A DNA stretch of 64,000 nucleotides from Psococerastis gibbosa (GCA_963971405.1 OZ020485.1:2108001-2172000); one strand, 5' to 3'; counted from the stretch's first letter, positions 41,401 to 53,510 are shown. Notes: a model not told the origin generated them from the letters alone. Program-made: numbers and translations.

Positions 41401-44400
41401 GGTGCTTGTAGCGGATCTTCTCGGCCTTGCACAGGCGCATGCCGTCTATGATAGACGCGTGGTTCAGTTCGTCGGAGAAGACGGCGTCGTCGGGCCCGAG
41501 CAGAGCCTCGAAGATGCCGGCGTTGGCGTCGAAGCAGGACGCGTACAGGATCGTGTCCTCCCGCCGGTGGAACAGTGACAGCTTCTGCTCCAGCTCCTGG
41601 AACAAGTTAATCGCGTCACACCTGTAGGCCTATAACCCTATATAGTTCACATAGGTACCTCTGTGACTTGAATTGGGCAATAGCGGCCGTGTTTGATGTG
41701 GCAGATAAGCGCGTCAAACTGTGCATCATTGGTATTGTCTTTCACACCTAATAAAAGAGACTGACATATACGTACAAACACAAGCCAAGTAGGAGTACGT
41801 AGGAGTAACGCACTATAACAGACTCCCAAGATGCGTAAAAACTATTCAACAATTGTACGTATTTCGAAAATATTTAAAAACACGTCTCAATGAATTAACA
41901 CGGATAAACGAAGACTAACTTAGACAATTTTTAACGATTACACACACTACTTACGGTACTCAATGTTAGGTTAGGCGTTTTTTTTCAATTGTAAGCTGAG
42001 CCTTGCAGTATGGACGGTATGGTATACTTTTTAATGGAAACAATAACGTTATTGTCATTGTATTGTATTGTAATAACAGTCACCGGACAGGTCTAATAAG
42101 AGAGCGCTCGAAAGTTTCACGGGCCCATAGGTAGGCGGCCTACTCTAACTCTAACCTGACTGATAGCCAAGTATCACCAACTCGTAATCCGGCAAGATTA
42201 TCGTACCTTGTGGATGTCCTGTGTCCCGCATATAAACCTGACAGAGCTCATGCCAGCGCCGTACTTTTTGGCCGCCTCCACACTTGCCGCGATCACTTGC
42301 TCGCTGGACTGTAAGAAAACCGGGCATGTTAAATTTTCTGCCTTCGGAAATGTGGGCAGGGCCCTTACAAAACTGCCCCTTTCTCCCTTGAGGGCATTGC
42401 TAAGTGCCACTTGCTGACTTGCGGCATATATTGACTATGTGCCTTGCTCAACATTGCAATGCGTATGACACCTATGAATCTACAATGCTTATCAGTTTGG
42501 AAGGGCAGAAGACCTATTGCCATTGGGGCTGGATTGAGACTGTGGGGACCACTTAGTCCCACATGTGTAATAACCAGTCTGCTTCCAGCTTCACCTTTTT
42601 CCCGGTAGATGGCGCTGTTCACATTCAGATAATTCAATATTCCTCAATCTTCCTTTTACGTATTTATTTCTCTTATTCAATAATATCTTTAATCTACCCT
42701 CTGTGTCTCATCAGCTCCTTTAGCTGTGGACACAGAGTTGGTTTTTCTATATGGAAGCAGGCTGGATCAAATTCAATATTAATTGTAAGCATGTATCGTT
42801 CTCGTCTCACAGCTCATATTGTAACCACTGTGTGTTAAATTACTCTAACTTGAGTCGAAGCACTGCAATACAAACCAATTCAAGTCTACACTGCCTATTC
42901 AATTGCATCGTCCTTCGACAAGCTACATTGGTGACCCTCGACAACGGAACAAGCAGCCTTCCAGATTCCAGCTCCAGTTCCAGCCAGTTCCAGTTCCAGC
43001 CAATTCCAGTTCCAGCCAGTTCCAGTTCCAGCCAGCTCCAGTTCCAGCCAGTTCCAGCCAGTTCCAGTTCCAGCTTCCAGCCGCAGTTCCAGCCAGTTCC
43101 AGTTCCAGCTTCCAGCCGCAGTTCCAGCCAGTTCCAGTTCCAGCCAATTCCAGTTCCAGCCAATTCCAGCCAGTTCCAGTTCCAGCCAGCTCCAGTTCCA
43201 GCCAGCTCCAGTTCCAGCCAGTTCCAGCTTCCAGCCAGTTCCAGCTTCCAGCCAGTTCCAGTTCCAGCCTCCAGAACGTCTCATCCGGCCATAGGCGGTG
43301 GAAACCACCCCGGAGCAGCTACATTCACCGCAGCAGCACAGCCACAACCTGCAAGATGCCGCAGACCACAGCCACAACCGCTACAGCTACGACCGCTACA
43401 GCTACAACTGCTACAGCCACAACACCGACACCCACGGCTACAACCAAGATGACAGGCCCTGCTAGTACGATGGCAGTCTCGGTCAAGCTTCCACCCTTCT
43501 GGACACAGTCGGCCAACCTGTCACCGGCACTGTGGTTCACTCAAGCGGAGGCTCAGTTCGCACTTGCTGGGGTCACAATGGAAACGACGAAATATTACCA
43601 CGTCCTTTCAGCGCTCGACCAAAGTACCCTCAGCGAGATCTCAGATTTGTTAGCTGCCCCAGTACCAGTAAACCCATACACTGAGCTAAAAACGCAGTTA
43701 ATCCAACGAATGAGTCTTCCAGCAAGCAGTCGCATTCAGCTACTAATGTCGGAAGACATAGGGGACAAAACTCCCAGCTCTTTTCTCCGGAGACTGCGGG
43801 CCCTCGCAGAGAAAGCCATATCAGACTCGGTTTTACGCACCATTTGGACGTCTCGCCTCCCGCACGCTATACAATTGGCAATCATCGGTCATGATCACCT
43901 GTCACTAGGTGACGTCGCGAACCTCGCCGACAAGATGGCCACCATCAATTCAGCAACACGTGACCGGATTCTTGAGTGCACAATGGCCCCTGTGGACCTA
44001 TTGAAGACGTTAACAGAGAACGTCGCGGCTCTACAGGCACAGTTCGCCGACAGATACGGACAACGTGCCACACAGCCACGGTTCCAGCGCCAGTTCCGTT
44101 CACCAGCGCCTAAACAAGACCCAACTTGGTGTTTTTACCACCAAACCTATGGGAGGAAGGCCAGAAAGTGCCAGCAGCCATGCAGATTTCCGAAAAACGA
44201 CGATCGCAGCCAGTAAAGGCAGGGCCTGCCTGCGCCACTACACACCTGCTTAAAACCTCACATCGCCTTCTTATCACGGACCCTTGCACCAAGATACGTT
44301 ATCTCATTGACACAGGGTCCGACATCTGCGTTTTTCCACGTGCCCGTCTCAACCTACCGCTCCGTCGTACTCAACTCGAGCTGACTGCCGCCAATGGCAC

Positions 44401-47400
44401 AATCATCAATACGTACGGAACAACAGCTCAACAACTGGACCTGGGATTACGACGCAGTTTCCGTTGGAATTTCATCATTGCCGATGTCACGCAACCCATC
44501 ATCGGTGCAGACTTTCTCGCAGCCTCTAATTTGCTGGTGGATCTCCAGAACTCAAAGCTGATCGACGGGACAACGCATCGCAAGGCGAACCTGTGTCAAA
44601 GCCCCTCCAAGCAACCTAGCGTTTCTACCTTAACAATACCGCACAGTACCCCGGCCAGTCTAAAAGTAATAATTGAGGAGTTTAGCGACCTCACGCGGCC
44701 GAGACAACCCACAGACCAGGTCAAACACTCCACGGTCCACTACATTAGAACGACAGACGGACCTCCCGTCTCCGCTCGCCCACGCCGGTTGGCCCCGGAC
44801 AAGTTTATTATCGCCAAAAAGGAGTTCAACGACATGATCCAGACCGGCGTATGTCGTCCGTCCGACAGCCCATGGGCCTCACCATTACACCTAGTACCTA
44901 AAAGCGACCATTCATGGCGCCCATGCGGGGACTACAGACGGCTCAATGCTCGAACAATTCCTGACGCGTACCCAGTCCGCCACATCGCAGATTTCAGTGC
45001 AGAATTGCGAGGAAAAACCGTATTCAGCAAAATAGACCTGGTCAAAGCATTCACCCAGATACCAGTTTCCAATGGTGACATTCCAAAGACAGCAATAAAT
45101 ACTCCGTTCGGCCTTTTCGAATTCCCATTCATGACATTCGGTCTTCGCAATGCTGCTCAAACCTTCCAACGCTTCATGGATAACATCCTACGCGACCTCC
45201 CGTGGGCATATTCATACATCGACGACGTACTGGTTGCATCGAGTGATAAGCAGGAGCACGAATCACACCTACGTCAACTCTTCCAACGATTCCGAGAATA
45301 TGGCCTAGTCATTAATCCTAGCAAGTGTACCCTCGGCGTTGGGTCAATCAGCTTTCTTGGTTACCTCGTGTCAGCAGAAGGCACACAAGCCCTACCAGAC
45401 AGGGTAAAGGCACTCACTGAATACCCTCTTCCAAAGACATTCAAAGATCTACGCCGTTTCCTTGGCATGATTAACTACTACCGCCGGTTCCTACCAAATG
45501 CAGCCAACGAACAAGCACCACTCAACACGTTGTTATCTGGAGACAAGGTAAAAGGGAACGCTACGATACCATGGACAACAAAGCTTACCGAAGCTTTCAG
45601 CTCATGCAAACACAGTCTGGCACGCATCACCCTACTCGCGCATCCAGATCATACGGCTCCGATTGCACTAGTCACAGATGCATCAGACACCAGTATCGGA
45701 GCTACAGTCCAACAACGGATCAACGATCATTGGCAGCCATTGGCATTCTTCTCGCAGAAACTTAAAGAAAACCAACGAACATGGTCCGCCTACGATCGCG
45801 AATTGCTTGCGGTACACGACGCCATTCGTCATTTCCGTTACCTGCTAGAAGCGCGCGCTTTTGTCGTGTATACCGATCACAAACCGTTGACGCACGCTTT
45901 TCAGAATCCAAAAACAAGTTGCTCACCTCGCCAAATGCGGCAAATGGAATTCGTCTCTCAATTCACCACGGACATCCAATACATCGCTGGGCAGGACAAC
46001 TTGGCCGCTGATGCATTCTCAAGAATCGAAGCAATCTCTACTCCCGTATCTCCTGAGCAACTTTCTTCTGCTCAGAAAGACGACAGAGAACTCAAAGAGC
46101 TTCGGTCCAGTAGAAAGACGTCCCTCATCCTCGTTGATGTTCCCATTCCGGGCTCTGATTCAGTCCTTACGTGCGATTCTAGTCAAGACATACAACGCCC
46201 ATTTGTGCCCAAACCATTACGTCGACAACTTTTCGAGCACCTACACAGCCTACATCACCCAGGAATAGCAGCGTCTGCTAACCTGGTTGCCCAACGCTAC
46301 ATATGGCCTTCTATCCGTAAGGATTGCCGCGCTTGGGCTCGTCTGTGTGTCAACTGTCAATTGTCCAAGATACATCGACACACCCTCACTGCGATTGGAA
46401 CCTTTACTCAGCCTGACCGACGGTTTCAGCACATACACCTCGACATTGTAGGCCCATTACCACCGTCGGAAGGCTACACGTATTTGTTAACACTCGTTGA
46501 CCGTTTCACGCGATGGCCGGAAGCCGCTCCTATGGTGAACATCACCGCCGAAAACGTCGCCAGAACCCTCATTTCCTGCTGGATCAGCCGGTTTGGGTGC
46601 CCGGAGACAATTACTACAGATCGCGGCCGACAGTTTGAGAGCCATTTGTTTGCTGACCTGGCCCGATTATGCGGATTTCACCATGCACGGACTACCAGTT
46701 ACCACCCTGCATCCAACGGCATGGTAGAGCGTATGCACCGCTCACTCAAAGCCTCCATTATGTGTCATGCCAATGACAAATGGACGGAAGCCCTTCCGCT
46801 AGTTTTACTGGGCATGCGCGCCACTCTTAAGAAAGATCTTCAAGCTTCTCCAGCAGATCTGGTCTATGGTGAACCATTAAAACTACCAGGACAGATGCTG
46901 ACAACTCCTCCTTCAAATCAGAGTCCGGCGGACACTCTCATCTCACTTCGAAGGAAATTCGACTCACTACGCCCCACTCGCGTCAAGAGACACGGGGCTC
47001 ATCAAACATTCATCCCACAAGACCTTGCCAAGGCCACGCACGTTTTCGTGAGACAAGACCACGTCCGTGCTTCCCTCGAACGTCCTTATGCGGGACCATT
47101 CCCTGTGTTAAGTCGCACCGACAAAACAGTTACGATTTCAAGCCGCGGTCGTGCGGTTACTGTATCAATGGACAGGGTCAAGCCGGCCTACATTAATGCC
47201 AGTACAGACGAACCGTCTCACCAGTCTACGATCAACCCCCCGCATCAGCATACTGCTCAAGATAAACCTCAGGAGAAGGTCTCCTCACCACTTCCTGCCA
47301 CTGACGTCGTGCCGACACCACCGACTCGCACCACTCGCTCAGGTCGTCACGTCCACGTTCCACGACATTTCTCCGACTTCCAGTCTTAGGAGGGGGGTAA

Positions 47401-48304
47401 TGTGGGGACCACTTAGTCCCACATGTGTAATAACCACAGTGTAATAACCTTCCAGCTTCACCTTTTTCCCGGTAGATGGCGCTGTTCACATTCAGATAAT
47501 TCAATATTCCTCAATCTTCCTTTTACGTATTTATTTCTCTTATTCAATAATATCTTTAATCTACCCTCTGTGTCTCATCAGCTCCTTTAGCTGTGGACAC
47601 AGAGTTGGTTTTTCTATATGGAAGCAGGCTGGATCAAATTCAATATTAATTGTAAGCATGTATCGTTCTCGTCTCACAGCTCATATTGTAACCACTGTGT
47701 GTTAAATTACTCTAACTTGAGTCGAAGCACTGCAATACAAACCAATTCAAGTCTACACTGCCTATTCAATTGCATCGTCCTTCGACAAGCTACAAGACAA
47801 TAGGCTTCCCATCAACTCCAATGCTGTTATTCTGGCCTGACCTTGGACGGTTTCCCCATTGCCCCGTTGCATGAGCAAACACAGGCAGAGTTGATGCATC
47901 TGTCATCTCAAAATATATACTATGCCATGGTTCGAACCATCAGCTAGGGAACTTTGGTAGGGCAAGTCTGCTGTCAGATGTATTGTATTCAGAAAATTGG
48001 TCTCTAGAATAAGTAAAGTACCTAACTCATACCTGTCGATTGCATAACCATATATCATTGCAGAGATTTGCAGCAAGAATTTATTCCATTAGGGATTTTG
48101 TGTACTCACAGCCAGGCCCAAGTAGTTGTTGGCGCACATGTTGACGACGTCGTCACTGCAGCCGTCGACCCGTATGAGCGTGGCCTGCCTGCCGCGGAGG
48201 ACCTGCTCGATTTTGAGCAGCCCCTGGCCCCGCAGTTCGTTGATCTGCCTGCGACAGAGCTCACGGAGCCCGCTGCGGGCCGCGTTCCCTGCACCACCAC
48301 TCAT
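38438..48304 (-). CDS. GCAT: Glycine C-acetyltransferase (2-amino-3-ketobutyrate CoA ligase), 7 exons
   Basis: In reading order the exons are 48110-48304, 42207-42308, 41389-41596, 41121-41304, 40159-40351, 39908-40085 and 38438-38601; all have GT-AG sites and join into 407 residues. Landmarks match animal [64 protein letters not shown], the PLP-lysine in [38 protein letters not shown] and [11 protein letters not shown]. The enzyme acts in mitochondrial threonine breakdown. The chosen ATG at 48304 ([12 protein letters not shown]) gives an Arg-containing N-terminus. An in-frame ATG at 48358 would add a hydrophobic stretch (ALFILLLLSLTVFV). Intron 1 is 5.8 kb because of a retrotransposon. Confidence 0.93.
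38777..39000 (+). repeat. Family A repeat fragment in GCAT intron
   Basis: GCTTTCCTATTTATACGTCA, TTTCAACGGATTTACACGT, GAGGTCCCAGGAACC and GGGCAAACTACTCGGTGG match family A. The copy is truncated after the microsatellite region. Confidence 0.7.
39136..39840 (+). pseudogene. LINE reverse transcriptase C-terminal fragment, split by foldback
   Basis: 39145-39290 reads [28 protein letters not shown]. After the foldback, 39625-39720 reads [20 protein letters not shown] and LLRRIKNM. These are successive conserved blocks of RTE-like LINEs (FEYLG, NGRIK, WWGH..RRD). Stops and shifts show it is dead. It lies in the last GCAT intron. Confidence 0.8.
39409..39611. mobile_element. Foldback element with 13-bp target duplication
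   Basis: The arm GGGGACAGAAGAATCCGGGC (from 39412) to about 39485 pairs almost perfectly with its inverse at about 39500-39573, leaving a ~14-bp loop. A short tail follows (GACTCCGGCCGTGAAAGCC). AATACTGATTTAA stands on both sides (39396-39408 and 39612-39624), the target duplication. The two halves of the LINE fragment align outside it. Confidence 0.8.
42541..42927 (+). repeat. 5' LTR
   Basis: 387 bp, TG...CA ends. It matches the 3' LTR throughout apart from a segment after TGTGTAATAACC, where the 3' copy has ACAGTGTAATAACC instead of AGTCTGC. It provides the promoter and start site for the element. Confidence 0.93.
42903..44216 (+). CDS. gag: Gag polyprotein of the Gypsy element
   Basis: The open frame has 437 residues, but its first ATG lies inside the LTR and the N-terminal third is minisatellite. 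A start at about 43450 ([18 protein letters not shown]) is more like other Gag proteins. The capsid-like core begins [20 protein letters not shown] and includes YYHVLSALD. The end has a knuckle [14 protein letters not shown]...C (Cys-His-Cys-Cys), the CsRn1-type pattern. It forms virus-like particles and binds RNA. The frame ends 90 bp inside pol, which is in the -1 frame. Confidence 0.88.
   Translation: MHRPSTSYIGDPRQRNKQPSRFQLQFQPVPVPANSSSSQFQFQPAPVPASSSQFQFQLPAAVPASSSSSFQPQFQPVPVPANSSSSQFQPVPVPASSSSSQLQFQPVPASSQFQLPASSSSSLQNVSSGHRRWKPPRSSYIHRSSTATTCKMPQTTATTATATTATATTATATTPTPTATTKMTGPASTMAVSVKLPPFWTQSANLSPALWFTQAEAQFALAGVTMETTKYYHVLSALDQSTLSEISDLLAAPVPVNPYTELKTQLIQRMSLPASSRIQLLMSEDIGDKTPSSFLRRLRALAEKAISDSVLRTIWTSRLPHAIQLAIIGHDHLSLGDVANLADKMATINSATRDRILECTMAPVDLLKTLTENVAALQAQFADRYGQRATQPRFQRQFRSPAPKQDPTWCFYHQTYGRKARKCQQPCRFPKNDDRSQ
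42928..42945 (+). other. Primer binding site, tRNA-Trp-like
   Basis: TTGGTGACCCTCGAC directly after the LTR closely matches the complement of the tRNA-Trp 3' end (TGGTGACCCCGAC), with one extra/changed base. Confidence 0.7.
42958..43278 (+). repeat. CCAGTT-type minisatellite in the retrotransposon leader/gag
   Basis: About 320 bp of CCAGTTCCAGTTCCAGC-type units, open in several frames on both strands (Ser/Gln/Pro-rich forward, Trp/Leu-rich reverse). The many long overlapping frames are a by-product of the stop-free repeat. Whether it is translated as a gag N-terminal extension is unclear. Confidence 0.9.
44126..47389 (+). CDS. pol: Pol polyprotein of the Gypsy element (PR-RT-RH-IN)
   Basis: The 1087-residue frame holds, in order: aspartic protease DTGSD (~62), reverse transcriptase with YIDDVLVAS (~364), RNase H TDASD (~517) with YDRELLAV and YTDHKPL, integrase zinc finger HHPG...CVNCQ (~705-745), and an integrase core with LDIVGP (~772), [10 protein letters not shown] (~831) and GMVERMHRS (~867). 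All catalytic residues appear present and no stop interrupts it. It overlaps gag in the -1 frame, so expression probably needs ribosomal frameshifting. A slip site near CCGAAAAACGAC (about 44190) is possible but not canonical. Confidence 0.95.
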   Translation: MVFLPPNLWEEGQKVPAAMQISEKRRSQPVKAGPACATTHLLKTSHRLLITDPCTKIRYLIDTGSDICVFPRARLNLPLRRTQLELTAANGTIINTYGTTAQQLDLGLRRSFRWNFIIADVTQPIIGADFLAASNLLVDLQNSKLIDGTTHRKANLCQSPSKQPSVSTLTIPHSTPASLKVIIEEFSDLTRPRQPTDQVKHSTVHYIRTTDGPPVSARPRRLAPDKFIIAKKEFNDMIQTGVCRPSDSPWASPLHLVPKSDHSWRPCGDYRRLNARTIPDAYPVRHIADFSAELRGKTVFSKIDLVKAFTQIPVSNGDIPKTAINTPFGLFEFPFMTFGLRNAAQTFQRFMDNILRDLPWAYSYIDDVLVASSDKQEHESHLRQLFQRFREYGLVINPSKCTLGVGSISFLGYLVSAEGTQALPDRVKALTEYPLPKTFKDLRRFLGMINYYRRFLPNAANEQAPLNTLLSGDKVKGNATIPWTTKLTEAFSSCKHSLARITLLAHPDHTAPIALVTDASDTSIGATVQQRINDHWQPLAFFSQKLKENQRTWSAYDRELLAVHDAIRHFRYLLEARAFVVYTDHKPLTHAFQNPKTSCSPRQMRQMEFVSQFTTDIQYIAGQDNLAADAFSRIEAISTPVSPEQLSSAQKDDRELKELRSSRKTSLILVDVPIPGSDSVLTCDSSQDIQRPFVPKPLRRQLFEHLHSLHHPGIAASANLVAQRYIWPSIRKDCRAWARLCVNCQLSKIHRHTLTAIGTFTQPDRRFQHIHLDIVGPLPPSEGYTYLLTLVDRFTRWPEAAPMVNITAENVARTLISCWISRFGCPETITTDRGRQFESHLFADLARLCGFHHARTTSYHPASNGMVERMHRSLKASIMCHANDKWTEALPLVLLGMRATLKKDLQASPADLVYGEPLKLPGQMLTTPPSNQSPADTLISLRRKFDSLRPTRVKRHGAHQTFIPQDLAKATHVFVRQDHVRASLERPYAGPFPVLSRTDKTVTISSRGRAVTVSMDRVKPAYINASTDEPSHQSTINPPHQHTAQDKPQEKVSSPLPATDVVPTPPTRTTRSGRHVHVPRHFSDFQS
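47386..47400 (+). other. Polypurine tract
   Basis: TAGGAGGGGGGTAA immediately before the 3' LTR, overlapping the pol stop; the usual plus-strand primer position. Confidence 0.75.
47401..47794 (+). repeat. 3' LTR
   Basis: 394 bp, ends TGTGGGG...GCTACA, then AGAC target duplication. It is 7 bp longer than the 5' LTR because of one local difference. Confidence 0.93.
47799..48109. other. GCAT intron 1, remainder
   Basis: No feature seen except the exon 1 donor at 48109 on the reverse strand. Confidence 0.4.
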
Positions 48305-48930
48305 CTTGTATACAAACACGGTCAAAGAGAGTAATAATAATATAAATAACGCGGTCACGTAGCAACGCCAACTGGGCCGGAATGATGGCTAAGTGGGCGG
48401 CCTTGAGACCAGTGGTATGCAGGCACAGTGTACAGTACGTATACACCACAGAATACTATGGTATACACGGGCGAACCTACTTGTTACACTGCACTCGCAC
48501 TGTCATCGGCCTAGGGATTAAATAGGTACCTAACCTACCTGTAGTTGGTAGGTAGGCATGCAACTGCAGTAGACTACGTTGACCGACAGCTTCGCCTAAG
48601 TTTAATTTGACAATTGATTTAGTCTATTTGACGTGCAGTAGGCATAGGCTATAGGCTACAATAATTAAAGTAAAGTAAATTTTATTTATCGAGGAATACA
48701 TTCTACATACATTTCATTAGTGGTTCAGAGGGGCACCTTTGGGAATTCCCGTGAATTATATGTTAACCTTCTATACTCCACTGAAGCCTTGCTTGATACC
48801 TACCGTCCATGCTGTTTTGAGTTCTTATTCCTATGACACAGTCCATGCTGTTTTGAGTTCTTCTTATTCTTATTGTTGTTTTCTCGTTTTTGCTTTGTTT
48901 TGTTTGTGTTTTTATTGAATTAGGGAAACT
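48305..48930. other. GCAT upstream region
   Basis: Likely contains the GCAT promoter, but no TATA or initiator is clear. CCATGCTGTTTTGAGTTCTT is repeated at 48808 and 48843. Confidence 0.4.
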
Positions 48931-48939
48931 TAAGGACAA

Positions 48940-49085
48940 TACTAACAACACTAGTCTTAAGAATCTTGATTATTGTAATACTAATCATTCCTTGCCTTGC
49001 CTGGGTTAGCCCATAGAAGACTTTCTAGTCTTATGGTTCGCCCAGGTAAAAATAAAGTCGTTATTTATTTATTTATTTATTTATC
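48940..49085 (+). repeat. 3' end of a non-LTR retrotransposon with ATTT tail
   Basis: GGTTAGCCCATAGAAGAC and GGTTCGCCCAGGTAAAAATA followed by AAAGTCGTT(ATTT)n looks like a LINE 3' untranslated end with its microsatellite tail. No coding part remains. Confidence 0.55.
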
Positions 49086-49289
49086 ACCTTTAGAAACCAC
49101 ACCACATCCAGGGGTGGCCAAAATGTAACAAACCCGTGACAGTCGACGGATCCATTTCTCAACCCACTGCAAATGTTAATATATTATATAAGGCGGCCCT
49201 GCCCCAACTCCACAGACTTATTTGCTTCACTAATCGTGGTAGAAGACATCATTAAATTCCAGAGGCGGGCGCAGCGACCGGCACTGCGG

Positions 49290-50165
49290 GCAATGCCCCC
49301 CCCCCCCCCCGGAAGGCAGTTATATTCTTTGCCTCAAAAATCCAAGTGTTAACTGAACTCAAAATGCGTAAAACCCCACTATTTTAGCCCTATTTTTCGA
49401 AAAAATTTCTCCCGTGCCCCCCTCGTGCATAATTTCATTAATTCCCTGTAATATAGAAACCTTATTGCTCTGAAAATGAGTAAAACCCCAATATTTCAGC
49501 CCTATTTTTCAAATATCTTCTCCCGGGGGAGACCCCCGGGCCCCCCATCATATCCTCCGAACCCTCTGGCTCATGCTCAAAGGACACTAAGGTCGTTAAT
49601 GTAAAAGCTGCGTTCGTCCATGAGCCAATTTTTCAAAAAATTTTAACCAGGGGAGACCCCCGGGCCCCCTATGTGCAATTGTATTTTTCGCCTTTAAGAT
49701 CTAAATGTTACTGCTATCAGTATACGTAAAGCCCCATTATTTTAAGCCAAGTTTTACAAATTATAATACTGCTATCAATCTGCGTAAAACCCCACTATTT
49801 GAGGCCTGTTTTTCAAAAATTTTCAAGCGGGGGAGACCCCCGGCCCCCCTTGTTTCCAATTACCTACTTCATTCATCGCATGTAAAATCTGAACGATACT
49901 GCTATCAAAATGCGTAAAACCACATTATTTTAAGCCAACTTTTCAACAAAATTCTACCGGGGGAGACCCCGGGCCCCCCATGTGAGCAGTTGTATTACTT
50001 GTATTTTCCGCCTATCCAACTCCGCTATTAAAATCTAAACGTTACTACTATCGAAGTAACTAAAACCTCGTTAATTTAAGCCAATTTTTCAAAAAAATTC
50101 TACCGGGGGGGGGGGGGAGACCCGGGCCCCCTTGTGTGCAATTGTATTCGTCGCGTGTCAAATCT
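49290..50165. repeat. Degenerate tandem satellite with GGGGGAGACCCCCGGGCCCC motif
   Basis: Five or six diverged units, 120-180 bp each, repeat the text TGCGTAAAACCCCA, TATTTT..AGCC, a T/A-rich stretch and the GC-rich dyad GGGAGACCCCCGGGCCCCC (about 49524, 49650, 49830, 49958, 50115). Two C/G homopolymers interrupt it. No coding role. Confidence 0.7.
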
Positions 50166-51370
50166 AAATGTCTAAAAGCTGCGTACGTCCTTGCGAGAAC
50201 GGGTTTCCCCGTAGAGGCCCTCAATATTTTTGATGCTAACTTATTGCACTTGCCCTAGATGTCGAAAAAAATAGGTATAGTGTATACTGTATTTTTTATA
50301 AGCCAAACTGAAACCTCCCGGTTTTTTAAAAATATTAAAGTATTTAATTTTTTAATTATAAAGTATTTTAAAAATAAATCTGGCAGGCTTATCTTAGCAA
50401 GAGTAACATAGTAAAATTTAATTCTCGCTGCTTTCAAAATTTTGTAAGCAGCGGAGCATTCTTCTTATATTTCGCAACTATAATGAGAGAAATCAATATG
50501 TTAAGCCACCCCTGGCTTCTAACGATATGCTTGCTATCAAGCAAGGCCTTAGTGGAGTAGCCTTAAAGGCTTGAAGAACTAAAGTGCTTGCATATATTTT
50601 GGGAGAGCTTGAAATCCAAGGCCAAGCTTAGCCTGTGGTATTTTATAGTCAATTAAGATATTTGCCATTTGTTCATCAGGTTATAATATACCCGTATATA
50701 CCTTATTACATTTTTATTATAGGCCTAGGCCTATATTTTGTCTGAAGACCCGATATAGTTATACCTATACGACACAACAATAATTTTTTTTTTTCAATAT
50801 AAGCGCGGAGCTTGGCCCCCTTGCGCCTTCGGGGCACGCATGACTTGTGTGTGAATCAATCAATCAAATCAATCAAAATTTATTTCCAAAATAAAATTGG
50901 TCGTAGTCCCATATCGAATGGTTTTTGGCCAGGACATGTAGGCTATTGCTTTATCACGTACCTTTGCCCAGTCGAAGAAACGGATAATGAAACCTAATAT
51001 ATGGCTAGAAAGAGAAAGAAATGTGGAAACGCCCTTAAGTAGTTTGAAATTTTGAAGTTTACTCCCACAGAATACTATTATATGTTTACTATTATATGTT
51101 ATTATATATGTTTACTCCTTATGAATCGATTTTCATATGAGAAATTAATACGGGGTAAAAATAAGGTGATCGACTGACTACGATTTCAGCGTTACCAACC
51201 TTTTTCAGCAGGGGCCCAACAACAGCCCCCATGGCGCCTGCAGTGTACCTTTTGTGCGCATTGAATCCCAACAAAAGGGAGGTGGACCACCACGGGGGGG
51301 GGGGGGGGGGGGGGTCCACAGCCCATTCATTATTATGGTTGGATAATGCACCTGCAGGCTGCCTAGTGCG
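50166..51370. other. AT-rich intergenic stretch
   Basis: No gene is seen. AATCAATCAATCAAATCAATC at 50852-50873 with the CCTTCGGGGCACGC before it may be another LINE 3' end. A G-run of 19 ends near 51315. Confidence 0.4.
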
Positions 51371-51950
51371 TCCCTAGGCTGTATATGTATACTTGTATAT
51401 ACGACGTAGGCCTATACATGAGCTTGTGTGATTTGTATTTATTGATTTCCAATTTATACGTAGTAGGCCCTATAAGGAAAGCTTTGTGATGGTCCAAATG
51501 TTCGATTCCGAGATTTCAACAGATTTACACGTTTTGATGTACCAGGAACCCAAAAAAGTGGTTTTTACGAAATGTCTTTCTGTGTGTTCATCGATTTCCG
51601 GGCAAACTGTTCGGTCGATTTTGATGAAATTTGACATGTAGGTTCACAAAAATCATACCTCGAGACCATTTTATTTTTATTTTGGTGGGGTTTTATTCTA
51701 AAAAAACGTCCAAAAGAACCGGTCCGAGTTTACTCGAACATGCTTTCCAATTTATCAATTAGTAGTTAGAGAAAATTAGTAATTTTGTGGTAAATAATTT
51801 TCCTATGGCTAAATTTTCGATATCTGGGGGGGGGGGGTTGTCTACCTGACGTCACTGGAGGTGAGGTAAATTCAAGAAAGTTCAGACCAACACATTACCA
51901 CACAGTAATAACGGCAGGGCACGCAATGCATTTGACCCTGAATTTTCATC

Positions 51951-51987
<37 letters not shown>

Positions 51988-53475
51988 AGAAAGTTTTTTC
52001 CGAAAGCAACCTGTCCGGCTTCGTTACTCAATTTAACACCTAAAACATGCCTGAAGATAGAAATCACCGATCGAAAGGTTTAGCAGATAAATTATTTTTT
52101 AGTTATTTTTCATGAAAATTGAGCTATTTTTATTTTTTTACCCCCAGAAGCAAACTATCAAGGGGCAAGCGACCCTATGCATTTTGTTATCATTAATAAT
52201 GACTACAATATATGTGAATTTAAAAGAAATCGTTCGAGCCGTTTTTGAGAAATAATTTTTTTAGACGTTTTTTTGGACTTTTTTGAGAATAAAACCCCCC
52301 CAAATTGAGTTAGCCCAAAATAAAAAAAAATTGTCTCGAGATATGATTTTTGTGAACCTACATGCCAAATTTCATCATAATCGACCGAGTAGTTTGCCCG
52401 GAAATCGACGCACAGACAGACAGACAGACATACAGACAGAGCGACAGACAGACATTTCGTAAAAACCACTTTTTTGGTTCCTGGGACCTCAAAACGTGTA
52501 AATCCGTTGAAATCTCGGAATCGAAAATTTCGACCATCACAAAGCTTTCCTTATACTACGTATAAATTGGAAAGCAAAAATTATTTCTCAAAAACGGCTC
52601 CAGCGATTTCTATTCTTATAAATTCCCATAGCCTATATTGTAATCGTTATTAATGTCAATAAAATGAGGGGGGTCGCTTGCCCCTTGATAGTTTGCTTCT
52701 GGGGGTAAAAAATAAAAATAACTAATACATTTTAATGAAAAATTAGGGCCTACTTGCTTGCTTGCTTTCCAAGAAAACTAGGCCATTTAGTTTTGTGCAA
52801 AAAAAAATGTTTTTGAAAAAATGATAGAACATTCACGCTCAATTGCATTGCGTGCCCTGCCATTATTGCTGTGTGGAAATGTGTTGGTGTGTCCCTAGGC
52901 TGTATATGTATACTTGTATATACGACGTAGGCCTATACATGAGCTTGTGTGATTTGTATTTATTGATTTCCAATTTATACGTAGTAGGCCCTATAAGGAA
53001 AGCTTTGTGATGGTCCAAATGTTCGATTCCGAGATTTCAACAGATTTACACGTTTTGATGTACCAGGAACCCAAAAAAGTGGTTTTTACGAAATGTCTTT
53101 CTGTGTGTTCATCGATTTCCGGGCAAACTGTTCGGTCGATTTTGATGAAATTTGACATGTAGGTTCACAAAAATCATACCTCGAGACCATTTTATTTTTA
53201 TTTTGGTGGGGTTTTATTCTAAAAAAACGTCCAAAAGAACCGGTCCGAGTTTACTCGAACATGCTTTCCAATTTATCAATTAGTAGTTAGAGAAAATTAG
53301 TAATTTTGTGGTAAATAATTTTCCTATGGCTAAATTTTCGATATCTGGGGGGGGGGGGGGGGTTGTCTACCTGACGTCACTGGAGGTGAGGTAAATTCAA
53401 GAAAGTTCAGACCAACACATTACCACACAGTAATAACGGCAGGGCACGCAATGCATTTGACCCTGAATTTTCATC

Positions 53476-53510
<35 letters not shown>

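Larger units (their letters stand above)
42541..47794 (+). mobile_element. Complete Gypsy LTR retrotransposon, CsRn1-like, in GCAT intron 1
   Basis: Two LTRs (42541-42927 and 47401-47794) begin TGTGGGG and end GCTACA. They flank gag, pol, a tRNA-Trp-like primer site and a purine tract. AGAC stands on both sides as a 4-bp target duplication (42537-42540 and 47795-47798). The element lies in reverse orientation to GCAT. The LTRs differ visibly only near base 35-50, so insertion was recent. Features of the CsRn1 group are the Trp primer site and the Cys-His-Cys-Cys gag knuckle. Confidence 0.95.

Noticed and set aside
41647..41829. Reverse frame with a sensible-looking stretch ([17 protein letters not shown])
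   Set aside because: It lies inside a GCAT intron. The GCAT exons join perfectly without it and no orthologous residues are missing; possibly transposon debris.
42840..43377. Several long open frames on both strands (Trp/Leu-rich reverse, Ser/Gln-rich forward)
   Set aside because: They are produced by the stop-free CCAGTT minisatellite in the retrotransposon, not by genes.
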